Below, in pieces: positions 53,620 through 63,661 of a stretch of 64,000 bases of DNA. This stretch comes from Pachyseris speciosa. Lineage: Eukaryota; Cnidaria; Anthozoa; Scleractinia; Pachyseridae. The stretch lies in the NCBI GenBank assembly GCA_016490735.1, contig JAEMWC010000121.1:933501-997500 (forward strand), in the 5' to 3' direction. How positions within the stretch are numbered: the stretch's first letter is position 1; every line of letters starts with the position of its first letter. The notes beneath the pieces are model-generated. The model was not told the origin of the DNA. It saw nothing but the letters and a program-made list of their open reading frames with translations, and made no database searches. A program made the position numbers and the translations under genes.

Positions 53620-56079
53620 TCAAATGTTCGTAGGTGTAATGTCAGTCAAATTAGTCGGTGTGTCTATTGTTTGTCTGTTGTTGATATCGTCAATAAGTCG
53701 TTTGTAAGGTGCGGGAAGCTGTTGACAACGGTTCAGTGGTGTCTGTTCTAAGTTAGTAAACCAACTTTCCAGTGCGATCCGTTGGTGGTAGTTAGTACAG
53801 TAGGTAATGCATTTAGCAGAGTCCCAGTCGATTGCGTGGTTTGTCAGTAAATGGTGCTCAGCAATGTTATTGTTGATGTCACCATTTCTCGTCGCTCGTT
53901 TGTGTTCAGTCAGTCTTACGTTCAAATTTCTGCCAGTCTCACCGATATAAGTGGCCTGACAGTCGCAGCATTCGATCTTGTAAACTGCTCCCTGTCTGTT
54001 CTTTGGTTCGTCTTTGTCCTTAACGTTCGTCAATAATTGTCGTAAAGTTGTGATGGGTCTGTGAGCGACACGGATATCGTAAGGTTGTAGTATCCGTGCA
54101 ATGGTCTCAGAAGTTCCTTTGATGTATGGTATAGTCGCTGTAGTGACTGGTGTCGGGCTAGCGTTCGTAGCGTTTGGTTCTGTCCTGTAAGTGTTGCGTC
54201 TAACAAAGTCGCGGTTGTAGTTGTTCTTACTGAAAACGTTGTCTAAGTATTTGCGTTCGTCTGCTAAACTGTCGCTCGAGTCGCAAACTAGTTGCGCTCG
54301 TCTCGTTAAGGTCCGTATTGTCGTTGCTTTGTGTGAAGTAGGGTTGTAAGATGATTCGTCAAGTAGTCTGTCAGTGTTTGTGGGTTTTCTGTAAACTGTC
54401 GTCTGTAGTCTGTTGTTGTCACGGCTAACAAGGCAGTCTAGAAAAGGTATCTTACCATTTTCCTCGATCTCCTTGGTAAACTGTATGTGGGCGTTCTGTC
54501 TGTTGAGGTGTTCGTGAAAATCGTCGATTTCGTCTTTGTGTACAGCTGTGAAAGTGTCGTCGACGTAACGTAGCCAGAGCGGTAGCGTTCGTTCGTAAGT
54601 CGCAAGGGCTTGTTCCTCGATGTTTTGCATGACGATCTCTGCTACAACAACGGAAACTGGTGAGCCCATAGCTGTCCCGTGCAATTGTTTGTAGTGTTTG
54701 CTGTTGTACTGAAAGTAGGTAGACGTAAGGCAAAGGTTCAGTAAGTCCATTAAGTCGTCTGTTGGTAGTGGCAGTTGTAACGTGGAGTTCTTGATGGCGG
54801 TCTCAGTACAATCTAGAGCCAGTTGGAGTGGAATACTGGTGAACAGTGATTTCACATCAAAGGACACTAGTTTGTAGTCGTCGGGTACTTGTGCTGTCTT
54901 AATGGCGTCAATAAAGTTTTCAGTCGACTGTAGTTTGTGTCGTGACTCGTCAGTCAGTGGTTTCAGTATAGTAGTCAGGTATTTAGACAGTTGGTAAGTC
55001 GGCGAACCACAGAACGAGACTATGGGTCGCATAGGTATGTTAGGTTTGTGTAGTTTGGGCAGTCCGTAAAGTTTCGGTGGTTGTGGCACGTGGCACCTCA
55101 GTCTGTTGTAGCGTCGAATGTCAATAACGTCAGCTTTCTTAAGTGAAAGTAGTTTGCCGTTGAGTTTTCGTTGAAGTGCTGGCGTCGGGTCTCGTTTAAG
55201 TAGTTCGTAAGTCTGTTTCTCGTTGACAAGTGCGTCCATTTTGTCGTGATAGTCTTTCTTGTCCATAACAACAGTAACACGTCCTTTGTCAGCGGGAAGT
55301 ATAACAATGTCATTGTCGTTTTTCAGTCGTTTAAGTGCTTGTCGTTCGTCTCTAGTCAGGTTATTGTCTGTGAGAGAGGCTGATTGTATAGTAGAAGCTA
55401 TTCTACTTCTGATGTTATCCTTGGTCGGTTCTGATAGTTCTCTTTGACGAGACAGAGCCGCCTCAACACTAGATACAATGTCCTCGGTCGGTATACGTTT
55501 AGGCGTCACTGAGTGTTTAAGTCCGTAAGAGAGTACCCGAGTTTCAGTCTTGTCTAAGGGACGGGAAGAGATATTCCTGACCCAGTTGGCGTCTGTTTTG
55601 TGTCGTTTTTTGTCTTTAGTACGTTGTAGTCGAGTTAGTTTTAGTTGTGTCTTAGTGCGGCATTGTTCAGTTGTTTTCTTAGCTCGTTGGTCGGCAATGT
55701 TGCGTACAACGTCAAGTAAGTTAGTCGGTACAAGTTGTTTTAGTTGGTCAAATCGTTTCTGTAGTTTGTCGTTGTAACGGTTCAGTCTTCTGTGACAGTC
55801 GTTAATCCGCGCTCGGATCAGTCGTCTGCAGGTGGCTTTGACGATCTGGATAGCCTCTTGTGTGTTCAACGGGGACTTAAGTCGAAGTCCAGCCGGAACA
55901 AGGCCAAGATCTTTGCAGCGGTGGTTGAACCAGAGTTGTTGTCGTATTCGTCTGACGTTGCTTGCGTAACTGATGTAATCGTTAGCAAGCCGTTCGCTCT
56001 GTCGTCCAAGTGAACGTAAAATCGTAAATGGTTTGAACCCAGGAGTCATATCATAACTAAGTGAAGCACGATCGTCCAA
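53620..56079 (-). CDS. Penelope-like reverse transcriptase with GIY-YIG endonuclease
   Basis: An intact frame of 819 residues. An N-terminal coiled, basic region (LRSLGRQSERLANDYISY and onward) leads to the RT core: IVILPADKGRVTVVMDKKDY, LYGLPKLHKPNIPMRPIVS, LVSFDVKSLFTSIPL (motif A Asp), LHGTAMGSPVSVVVAEIVMQ (motif B) and LWLRYVDDTFTAV (YVDD catalytic pair), then IPFLDCLVSR. The C-terminal part has VYKIECCDCQATYIGETGRN followed by LNVRLTEHKRA, a GIY-YIG nuclease with its Arg and a downstream catalytic region, after a CxC-type linker. It copies RNA at a nicked target. The frame may start further upstream in the pLTR (a frame with SVNVTTNSPSQDYTHPDDRA at 53458-53350 shows the expected leader). 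No disabling mutation seen. Confidence 0.93.
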   Translation of the reverse strand: MDDRASLSYDMTPGFKPFTILRSLGRQSERLANDYISYASNVRRIRQQLWFNHRCKDLGLVPAGLRLKSPLNTQEAIQIVKATCRRLIRARINDCHRRLNRYNDKLQKRFDQLKQLVPTNLLDVVRNIADQRAKKTTEQCRTKTQLKLTRLQRTKDKKRHKTDANWVRNISSRPLDKTETRVLSYGLKHSVTPKRIPTEDIVSSVEAALSRQRELSEPTKDNIRSRIASTIQSASLTDNNLTRDERQALKRLKNDNDIVILPADKGRVTVVMDKKDYHDKMDALVNEKQTYELLKRDPTPALQRKLNGKLLSLKKADVIDIRRYNRLRCHVPQPPKLYGLPKLHKPNIPMRPIVSFCGSPTYQLSKYLTTILKPLTDESRHKLQSTENFIDAIKTAQVPDDYKLVSFDVKSLFTSIPLQLALDCTETAIKNSTLQLPLPTDDLMDLLNLCLTSTYFQYNSKHYKQLHGTAMGSPVSVVVAEIVMQNIEEQALATYERTLPLWLRYVDDTFTAVHKDEIDDFHEHLNRQNAHIQFTKEIEENGKIPFLDCLVSRDNNRLQTTVYRKPTNTDRLLDESSYNPTSHKATTIRTLTRRAQLVCDSSDSLADERKYLDNVFSKNNYNRDFVRRNTYRTEPNATNASPTPVTTATIPYIKGTSETIARILQPYDIRVAHRPITTLRQLLTNVKDKDEPKNRQGAVYKIECCDCQATYIGETGRNLNVRLTEHKRATRNGDINNNIAEHHLLTNHAIDWDSAKCITYCTNYHQRIALESWFTNLEQTPLNRCQQLPAPYKRLIDDINNRQTIDTPTNLTDITPTNI

Positions 56080-58203
56080 CTAAAACAACTTGTACCGACT
56101 AACTTACTTGACGTTGTACGCAACATTGCCGACCAACGAGCTAAGAAAACAACTGAACAATGCCGCACTAAGACACAACTAAAACTAACTCGACTACAAC
56201 GTACTAAAGACAAAAAACGACACAAAACAGACGCCAACTGGGTCAGGAATATCTCTTCCCGTCCCTTAGACAAGACTGAAACTCGGGTACTCTCTTACGG
56301 ACTTAAACACTCAGTGACGCCTAAACGTATACCGACCGAGGACATTGTATCTAGTGTTGAGGCGGCTCTGTCTCGTCAAAGAGAACTATCAGAACCGACC
56401 AAGGATAACATCAGAAGTAGAATAGCTTCTACTATACAATCAGCCTCTCTCACAGACAATAACCTGACTAGAGACGAACGACAAGCACTTAAACGACTGA
56501 AAAACGACAATGACATTGTTATACTTCCCGCTGACAAAGGACGTGTTACTGTTGTTATGGACAAGAAAGACTATCACGACAAAATGGACGCACTTGTCAA
56601 CGAGAAACAGACTTACGAACTACTTAAACGAGACCCGACGCCAGCACTTCAACGAAAACTCAACGGCAAACTACTTTCACTTAAGAAAGCTGACGTTATT
56701 GACATTCGACGCTACAACAGACTGAGGTGCCACGTGCCACAACCACCGAAACTTTACGGACTGCCCAAACTACACAAACCTAACATACCTATGCGACCCA
56801 TAGTCTCGTTCTGTGGTTCGCCGACTTACCAACTGTCTAAATACCTGACTACTATACTGAAACCACTGACTGACGAGTCACGACACAAACTACAGTCGAC
56901 TGAAAACTTTATTGACGCCATTAAGACAGCACAAGTACCCGACGACTACAAACTAGTGTCTTTTGATGTGAAATCACTGTTCACCAGTATTCCACTCCAA
57001 CTGGCTCTAGATTGTACTGAGACCGCCATCAAGAACTCCACGTTACAACTGCCACTACCAACAGACGACTTAATGGACTTACTGAACCTTTGCCTTACGT
57101 CTACCTACTTTCAGTACAACAGCAAACACTACAAACAATTGCACGGGACAGCTATGGGCTCACCAGTTTCCGTTGTTGTAGCAGAGATCGTCATGCAAAA
57201 CATCGAGGAACAAGCCCTTGCGACTTACGAACGAACGCTACCGCTCTGGCTACGTTACGTCGACGACACTTTCACAGCTGTACACAAAGACGAAATCGAC
57301 GATTTTCACGAACACCTCAACAGACAGAACGCCCACATACAGTTTACCAAGGAGATCGAGGAAAATGGTAAGATACCTTTTCTAGACTGCCTTGTTAGCC
57401 GTGACAACAACAGACTACAGACGACAGTTTACAGAAAACCCACAAACACTGACAGACTACTTGACGAATCATCTTACAACCCTACTTCACACAAAGCAAC
57501 GACAATACGGACCTTAACGAGACGAGCGCAACTAGTTTGCGACTCGAGCGACAGTTTAGCAGACGAACGCAAATACTTAGACAACGTTTTCAGTAAGAAC
57601 AACTACAACCGCGACTTTGTTAGACGCAACACTTACAGGACAGAACCAAACGCTACGAACGCTAGCCCGACACCAGTCACTACAGCGACTATACCATACA
57701 TCAAAGGAACTTCTGAGACCATTGCACGGATACTACAACCTTACGATATCCGTGTCGCTCACAGACCCATCACAACTTTACGACAATTATTGACGAACGT
57801 TAAGGACAAAGACGAACCAAAGAACAGACAGGGAGCAGTTTACAAGATCGAATGCTGCGACTGTCAGGCCACTTATATCGGTGAGACTGGCAGAAATTTG
57901 AACGTAAGACTGACTGAACACAAACGAGCGACGAGAAATGGTGACATCAACAATAACATTGCTGAGCACCATTTACTGACAAACCACGCAATCGACTGGG
58001 ACTCTGCTAAATGCATTACCTACTGTACTAACTACCACCAACGGATCGCACTGGAAAGTTGGTTTACTAACTTAGAACAGACACCACTGAACCGTTGTCA
58101 ACAGCTTCCCGCACCTTACAAACGACTTATTGACGATATCAACAACAGACAAACAATAGACACACCGACTAATTTGACTGACATTACACCTACGAACATT
58201 TGA
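56077..58203 (+). CDS. Penelope-like reverse transcriptase with GIY-YIG endonuclease, 5'-truncated copy
   Basis: The frame is open from the inversion junction (QLKQLVPTNLLDVVRN) to the same stop as the other copy. The first ATG, at 56314, would give 629 residues. RT motifs (FDVKSLFTSIPL, YVDDTFTAV) and the GIY-YIG domain are complete and identical to those of the minus-strand copy. About the first 120 codons and any leader or promoter are absent, so expression would depend on the junction. The 3' region with hammerhead motif follows. Confidence 0.9.
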   Translation, partial: QLKQLVPTNLLDVVRNIADQRAKKTTEQCRTKTQLKLTRLQRTKDKKRHKTDANWVRNISSRPLDKTETRVLSYGLKHSVTPKRIPTEDIVSSVEAALSRQRELSEPTKDNIRSRIASTIQSASLTDNNLTRDERQALKRLKNDNDIVILPADKGRVTVVMDKKDYHDKMDALVNEKQTYELLKRDPTPALQRKLNGKLLSLKKADVIDIRRYNRLRCHVPQPPKLYGLPKLHKPNIPMRPIVSFCGSPTYQLSKYLTTILKPLTDESRHKLQSTENFIDAIKTAQVPDDYKLVSFDVKSLFTSIPLQLALDCTETAIKNSTLQLPLPTDDLMDLLNLCLTSTYFQYNSKHYKQLHGTAMGSPVSVVVAEIVMQNIEEQALATYERTLPLWLRYVDDTFTAVHKDEIDDFHEHLNRQNAHIQFTKEIEENGKIPFLDCLVSRDNNRLQTTVYRKPTNTDRLLDESSYNPTSHKATTIRTLTRRAQLVCDSSDSLADERKYLDNVFSKNNYNRDFVRRNTYRTEPNATNASPTPVTTATIPYIKGTSETIARILQPYDIRVAHRPITTLRQLLTNVKDKDEPKNRQGAVYKIECCDCQATYIGETGRNLNVRLTEHKRATRNGDINNNIAEHHLLTNHAIDWDSAKCITYCTNYHQRIALESWFTNLEQTPLNRCQQLPAPYKRLIDDINNRQTIDTPTNLTDITPTNI

Positions 58204-58364
58204 CTAACAAAAGACGGATCGAAACGCACCAACCACGGTTTACAGTCTTCACAGCCAATAACATCACGGCTTAATTGACAGACAACCAATAACATCACGA
58301 CTTCGTTGACCAATCACATCAATGACCAGAGTACTTATACCATCTCCTGACGTTACCCCATCAC

Positions 58365-58411
58365 TTGACTCTGATGATGACTTCCGCTCAGGTTGTCGAA
58401 ACGTCAGTCAA
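58365..58411 (+). ncRNA. Hammerhead ribozyme motif, plus-strand copy
   Basis: The same elements as the minus-strand copy: TTGACT (58365-58370), CTGATGA (58371-58377), stem II with GAC and GTC arms, GAAAC, GTC and AGTCAA (58406-58411). Confidence 0.75.
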
Positions 58412-58464
58412 TGTCACCACAAACAGTCCTTCTCAGGACTACACTCACCCGGACGATCGTGCTT

Positions 58465-58477
58465 TAATAAAAATTGT
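58465..58477. repeat. Target site duplication, right copy
   Basis: TAATAAAAATTGT, matching 53308-53320. Confidence 0.85.
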
Positions 58478-58644
58478 TAAGCAATTTTGACATAAGGTGA
58501 AATATCGGAGAAAAGAGAAAAAGGAAAACAAACCGATGGTTGGATAGGTAATCACACTGGGCCGACAAAAATTAAGAATTGATATTATTTGTGTTTTCAG
58601 AAAATGCTGAAATTGTGTTCTTTGCGCAAAACACAAGTAATACT

Positions 58645-59026
58645 AAAGCCCCCGCTAAACGATCAAACATTTTCCTGAACATAGTGTTTGACAAACATAA
58701 CTTTGGGTGACTAGCCGATAAACAAATTTCCTTGGGCGAGAAACCTCTGCAAGCAGGAAAACAGACAATGTTTGACCAAACACAAGACAAAGCGAGTACA
58801 CAGGACACTTTTTGCGTGTTATCGCTGAAATTTTCACGTTCTTCATTTGGTTTGCTTTTTACTGACTGTGCACTTTCTTGGTTGGGTTGGCTAAACGATC
58901 AAACATTTGTTCGTAGAGCGAAATGTTGGGTGAAAATGTTTCATATGGATCAAACGTAGAAAGCCGTTTTAAATTACCTTCCAACACGATGTTGAATGAG
59001 TGTTTGATCGTTTAGCCTGGGCTTAA
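58645..59026. mobile_element. MITE with GCTAAACGATCAAACA ends
   Basis: CCCCGCTAAACGATCAAACA at the left end and TGTTTGATCGTTTAGCCTGG at the right end are inverted. A third, internal copy lies at 58892. About 380 bp, non-coding. Confidence 0.7.
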
Positions 59027-60018
59027 TGCTTAATTTTACGAGGACTCATTGCGATTACTTGTTAATAAGTTAGGGGCAAAAGTTTTTTTAATGCTGTTGA
59101 GGCACCGACGTCGAAAACCACTGAAAACAGTCAGCCAAGCGGAGTGAAAACACTCGTTCGCTTGCATGAAAACAACAAAACAAACAAACAATTCAACTAC
59201 TTCTTTGCTTGCAAAACGAGTAGAGATGATTGTTATTTATATCCAGTCGAGAGAAAAATACAAATTGCCTTCCTGAACAAAAATAAGAACGATTAAAGCA
59301 TTTAATGTTAAGCTTCAATTCATTTAATTCAGTCACCTGTGTTGTAGAGGTTGAAAATACGAATCCACTTGAGTTAAAACACGCATCTGGAAAAATAGCA
59401 AACGGTTTGTCCAAAGAAGGAACTTCTTCCACCAACTTTGAGCTACTCGTTCCTCCCATTAATGCCGGTGAACTGTTAAGTGACCTTTCTTGGTGAGCTG
59501 CGAGGTGCCGCGGTAAAGTGAAAGTCCTTGAAGCCTTGAATCATTTTGTTTTTCAACCACACAATCCGGGCGTCGATTATGCAAGTCGAGCCAAGTTTTA
59601 AGCGTTTCCTGAGGCAAATGTTTTGCTATCCTTTTTATGACTTGAAAATTCACCTTCCGGAGTATCTGTTAATTAGTTATTGCTTTTTATGCCTTTTACG
59701 CGACTTAAAAGACAAACTTCGCAAACTTCGAAGAAGATGAAGTTGTTTTGGTCAAAATGAAGAAACCAACTGAATGTGAAATTACGAGCCGCAGAAAGCG
59801 CGCGGAAAATTAAGCCTCGTTTTGGTTTGGGTGCCTCGTTTTGGTTAAATTAACCTGGCTTGACCCTGCGATCTAATCGAAAACTAGAACGTGGTCAGCT
59901 GTCAACTTCAAAAAAAACAGCTGACCTATATGAGCTCTAAACTTGAGCCCGCGATATGGCCACGTGATACTGGTCAGCGGAAACCTTGTTTTGACAGCTG
60001 TCAATTGGCCATGACACG
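59027..60018. other. Intron sequence, nothing recognised
   Basis: Short frames on both strands (59193-59740) without motifs. No repeat boundaries seen. Confidence 0.4.
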
Positions 60019-60024
60019 GATGTC

Positions 60025-61956
60025 TATGGTGGCCTAGAACTGCCATAAGGATTTCTGGTGTTTTTTTGATCTTTTTCTTTTATACTTTATTTTATTTTAC
60101 TTATTCAGTTTATTGTTTTTGTTTTATTTCATTTCATTGCTTTGATTTGATTTGATTTCATTTTCAAAAACAATTTTTTTATGAAAATGAAATTAAAGCA
60201 AATAAAAGCGCTTTGTCTAAAATGAAATTAATATGAAAGTAAAGTCAATTGAAAACAAATTAAATTAAAAGCAAATGAAAAATTTATCACCGTGGCCTAA
60301 AACTGCCATAGACCAAGATGCCTTGGGGGCGGCTTGTACTTCCAAGATGGCGGCGCCGAAGATACCCGGCAGCCGGGAACTGATTTCAAACAACTAGATA
60401 CCCGGAAGTCAGAAATTTTGACCAATTTTCTCGAAACAGCTCGTTTAATTCCTCTAAGAACATAAGATGTTTGTTGAGAAATCTTAAGCGATTGCAAATA
60501 TTGCCTTCGGTTAAAAAGTAAAAGCGACTGTCGAGCTTGGGCGTAGAGTGAAATCTCAATGTTTGCGACACTTAGAAAATACTCAAGTTCTGACACACTG
60601 AGTCAACTCTCAATGAATATCTGCAGAAATTATCAACGAAACCTCACCAGAGTATTTAGTGTTTGTTCAGAAATGCCAAGCGATTCTAAATAAAGGTTTA
60701 GTATTGTTGTGAACAAATTCTCCGAGCTTGCATTAAGCATATTCTTTAGAATCTTGACTCACGGGTACGGTTTTCAAAATACTAGATGCCCGGCAGTCGG
60801 AAATTCACGTCCAATATGCTCGAAATATCGCATTTAATTTTTGTAAAAACATCAGGAAGTTGTTTAGAAAACTCAAGCGATTTCAAACACTGCTTTGGGC
60901 TTGAAGTAGAGGCAACTGTCGAGCCTGGGGCATAGAGTGAAATCTTCATAGTTTCAACACTTCAAAAATATGCAAGTTATGACACACCGAGCGTGACGTG
61001 ACTGATCAGCTCTCGGGAAATATCGACAAAACGTGTTGTCCAAACCTCCCCAGAGCATTTCATGTTCGTTGGCATAAATCCCAAGCTATTCTTAAGGAAG
61101 TTTTGGTATTTTAGTGCATGAATTTTTCGTGCTTACACAAAGCATATTCTTTGGAATCTTCACTTACGGGCACGGCTTTCAAAATACAAGATGCCCTCAG
61201 TCGGAAATTCTCACTGCACTTTCACGAAAATCTTTCTCGGCATCTGCTTAGTCTACTCGATTTCTATGTAAAATTATAAAGAGTCTATAGTCTTACCAGA
61301 TATCCTCTATGGAAATGTTCCTCTGGGTTACAAACAACGTAAAAAATTTTATATTAAGCGAGCTGTTTCGAATTGGTCAAAATTTCTGGCTGCCGCGTAT
61401 CTAGTTTTTTGAAATCAGTTCCCGGCTGCTGGGTATCTAGACACGTCGATCTTATATCGAAGTACCGAAGACGCCTCTCTTAAGTTCTTATGCTCCAAGC
61501 ATACCAATCGAAATCTCTTAACATAAAATCCAAAATCTCCTTGCGGCGAAGACCTGCTGTCACATAATCTTTCAGCTTTTCTCTCAACTTTAAGTCCTCT
61601 TTTCAAGAATCCTTCCTTACCTTTGCCGCCGCCATCTTGGAAGCACAAGCCGCCCCCAAGGCATCTTGGTCTATGGCAGTTTTAGGCCACGGTGATAAAT
61701 TTTTCATTTGCTTTTAATTTAATTTGTTTTCAATTGACTTTACTTTCATATTAATTTCATTTTAGACAAAGCGTTTTTATTTGCTTTAATTTCATTTTCA
61801 TAAAAAAATTGTTTTTGAAAATGAAATCAAATCAAATCAAAGCAATGAAATGAAATAAAACAAAAACAATAAACTGAATAAGTAAAATAAAATAAAATAT
61901 AAACGAAAAAGATCAAAAAAACACCAAAATCCTTATGGCAGTTCTAGGCCACCATA
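60025..61956. mobile_element. Foldback element with about 330-bp terminal inverted repeats and 6-bp target duplication
   Basis: The left arm 60025-60357 (TATGGTGGCCTAGAACTGCC..CTTCCAAGATGGCGGC) matches the complement of the right arm 61626-61956 almost base for base. GATGTC flanks both sides (60019-60024 and 61957-61962). A second inverted segment lies inside (60359-60445 against 61355-61440, CCGGGAACTGATTTCAAA). The core has three diverged direct repeats of about 385-405 bp. No transposase was found. Confidence 0.9.
60359..61235 (+). repeat. Internal direct repeats of the foldback element
   Basis: AACTGTCGAGC.TGGG.CATAGA lies at about 60526 and 60910, and AAAATACTAGATGCCCGGCA-type segments lie near 60385, 60777 and 61180. 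The spacing of about 385-405 bp indicates two to three decayed units. Confidence 0.65.
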
Positions 61957-62053
61957 GATGTCCTATATCAAAGTTGCACGCTGCAAACTAGCTGATGAGC
62001 TGGGGACGCAGCTGGGTCAGGTGGAGTATGGCCGCCATGTTGGATTATTATGG

Positions 62054-62085
<32 letters not shown>

Positions 62086-62089
62086 CTCC

Positions 62090-62135
62090 ACCGTCGTCGT
62101 CGTGCGCGCCCACGAGCAATACCGCTAGCCGCTTT

Positions 62136-62167
<32 letters not shown>

Positions 62168-62404
62168 AGGTATGGGGCTCCGCTTGGCGGCCCTTCGGGC
62201 CGCCGGAGCTCCGCTATTATGTCGTCATTGTCCACTTTACTAGTAAACAACAACAGTACCTTTGATCATATTATAAAAGAGATTTTATTCAAGACTACAT
62301 CTGATCCAGGAATCCAATTTGTTTCACTTCAGCCACTGTCCATCACTATTGCAAACGCCCAGGAAAGGAAACTCATGACGACCAAATGGAAAAACCCGAA
62401 CCAG
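62090..62404 (+). CDS. Candidate exon of unknown gene
   Basis: A frame from the ATG at 62219 reads SSLSTLLVNNNSTFDHIIKE, ILFKTTSDPGIQFVSLQPLS and then ITIANAQERKLMTTKW, ending at AACCAG with a GTAAAC donor. Composition looks coding, but I recognise no family. It ends in phase 0 and does not join the next large exon (phase 1). A GC-rich hairpin (GGCGGCCCTTCGGGCCGCC) lies just upstream at 62188. Confidence 0.35.
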
Positions 62405-62787
62405 GTAAACATTAAGACTAAGTAAACTAAAAAAAGTAATGTTTGGTAAACAGCTCTAGGTAAGAAAACATATGTCGTCTAAAAGTCTGGGAAACGGAAT
62501 AAGGAGAGACTTGACATAGTAAGAGAGACAACTGAAACAGCAGAAGTGGATGGTATTGTGAAAAGAACAAAGGCACTACCATACGTAATATGAAAATGCT
62601 GATGTAAGAATGGAGAGAACATGATATGCTCCCTTCTTTATGTGACAGCGATCATCCTTTACAACCAAAGTAAGTCACTTTGAGGATGAAGAAACGTGGT
62701 ATTGTAGTTTTTAAATAAATTTTCATTGTAATCCGTTATCATAAAGTGTCTTTGTATCACTACACTACTATTTTACTATTATTACAG

Positions 62788-63522
62788 GACCCGCAGCAAG
62801 CAAAGAGGCAAAAACAGTAACTGACGCGAGTGTTGGAGAAGCCGAGCCTGAGTCTCACGTAGGACATGTAATAGAGGATAAGGTAATGGAACCAGCAATG
62901 GAAGGAGGAAAGGCTGAAGGAGAAACAGAAGAGCATGACCTTGACGCAGCTGAAGATGGACAACGTAGCTTGGAAATTGGAGGAGGAGAAGCAGATGCAG
63001 TAAAGGAAAAAGGCAAAGGCGGCGAGATCGACGCTAAGGATGAATCGACAGAAACTGAGGGTAAGAAATGGGAAACTGAAGAAGGAGTGGCAGAAGCTGA
63101 GGATAAAGCTTTGAAAACCGACGATGAAGCACTGGCCATTAAAAGTAAGGCAGAACATGTTGATAACGTTGCGACAGAAGCTGAGGATAAAGCAACGGAA
63201 GGCGAACGTGGAGCAGCGAATGCTGAGGATAGAGCAAAGGAAGCTGAATATGAAGAATCACAGGTTAAAGCTGCAGCAGAGCAAGTTCATGATAAAGAAG
63301 ACAAAACTGAGGATAAGGCAGCGAACGTGGAGCATAAGGATGCAAAGGCCCAGAGTGAAGAAGAGGACGCTGATGAAGAAAATGAAGAAACTCGGGTTGG
63401 GGAGTCCCAGGTCCAGCATCAGGCAAGAAACGTTAAGGATGGAGCAGTACAAGAGGATGCAGGCAAAGAAGACGATGAAGGATGGGAAAGTAAGGATGAA
63501 GCAGGAGTTGATGATGGTGGAG
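62788..63522 (+). CDS. Large exon of acidic, Glu/Ala/Lys/Asp-rich low-complexity protein
   Basis: A 735-bp exon between ATTATTACAG and a GTGAGC donor, phase 1 at both ends. It encodes PAASKEAKTVTDASVGEAEP and then about 225 residues with degenerate heptad-like repeats (AEDKALKTDDEALA, AEDKATEGERGAANAEDRA). The protein is highly charged, with excess acid, probably disordered or a long single helix. It joins in frame to the exons at 51706 (upstream) and 63662 (downstream). Possibilities are a cytoplasmic receptor tail or a separate acidic protein. No function is assigned. Overlapping frames on both strands are shadows of the repeat composition. Confidence 0.6.
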
Positions 63523-63661
63523 GTGAGCATAAGAAATGAGCTCAGCAGAAGCTTTACACCAGCTTGCTTTACTGTCAAATATATAATACTTCACTCACTA
63601 CCTGAAGAATTTCTTTAATAAGCTGTATTACTTATATTCTTATTACTTACTTTTCATGCAG

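Larger units (their letters stand above)
53321..58464. mobile_element. Penelope-like retroelement inserted as a palindromic double copy
   Basis: Two copies lie head to head: a minus-strand copy (56079 down to 53321) and a plus-strand copy (about 56077 to 58464) that lacks the first roughly 120 codons. Over the shared part the encoded proteins are identical, so the copies arose at or shortly before insertion. The junction is near 56074-56077. The 13-bp direct repeats flank the pair as a whole. The left end runs past the 3' region into a repeat of the ORF start (53321-53375), the partial tandem (pLTR) arrangement known for Penelope elements. Confidence 0.93.
52970..58520. repeat. About 200-bp imperfect tandem duplication that contains the Penelope insertion
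   Basis: GTTTAGAGCAGTCAAC occurs at about 52971 and 53171. Unit 1 runs on through TAGAAAAATTACTAAGCAAT to CATAACGG. Unit 2 starts the same way, is interrupted at 53321 by the Penelope element and resumes after 58477 with TAAGCAATTTTGACATAAGG. Unit 1 therefore acts as a paralogous empty site. Confidence 0.75.

Noticed and set aside
55259..56273. Several small frames duplicated at 53.8-58.3 kb on both strands
   Set aside because: They are alternative frames of the two Penelope copies and appear twice because of the inversion.
62855..63618. Ser/Phe-rich minus-strand and Lys/Arg-rich plus-strand frames over the acidic exon
   Set aside because: They are shadows of the GAA/GCA/GAT-rich repeats. 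Only the acidic frame has matching splice phases on both sides.
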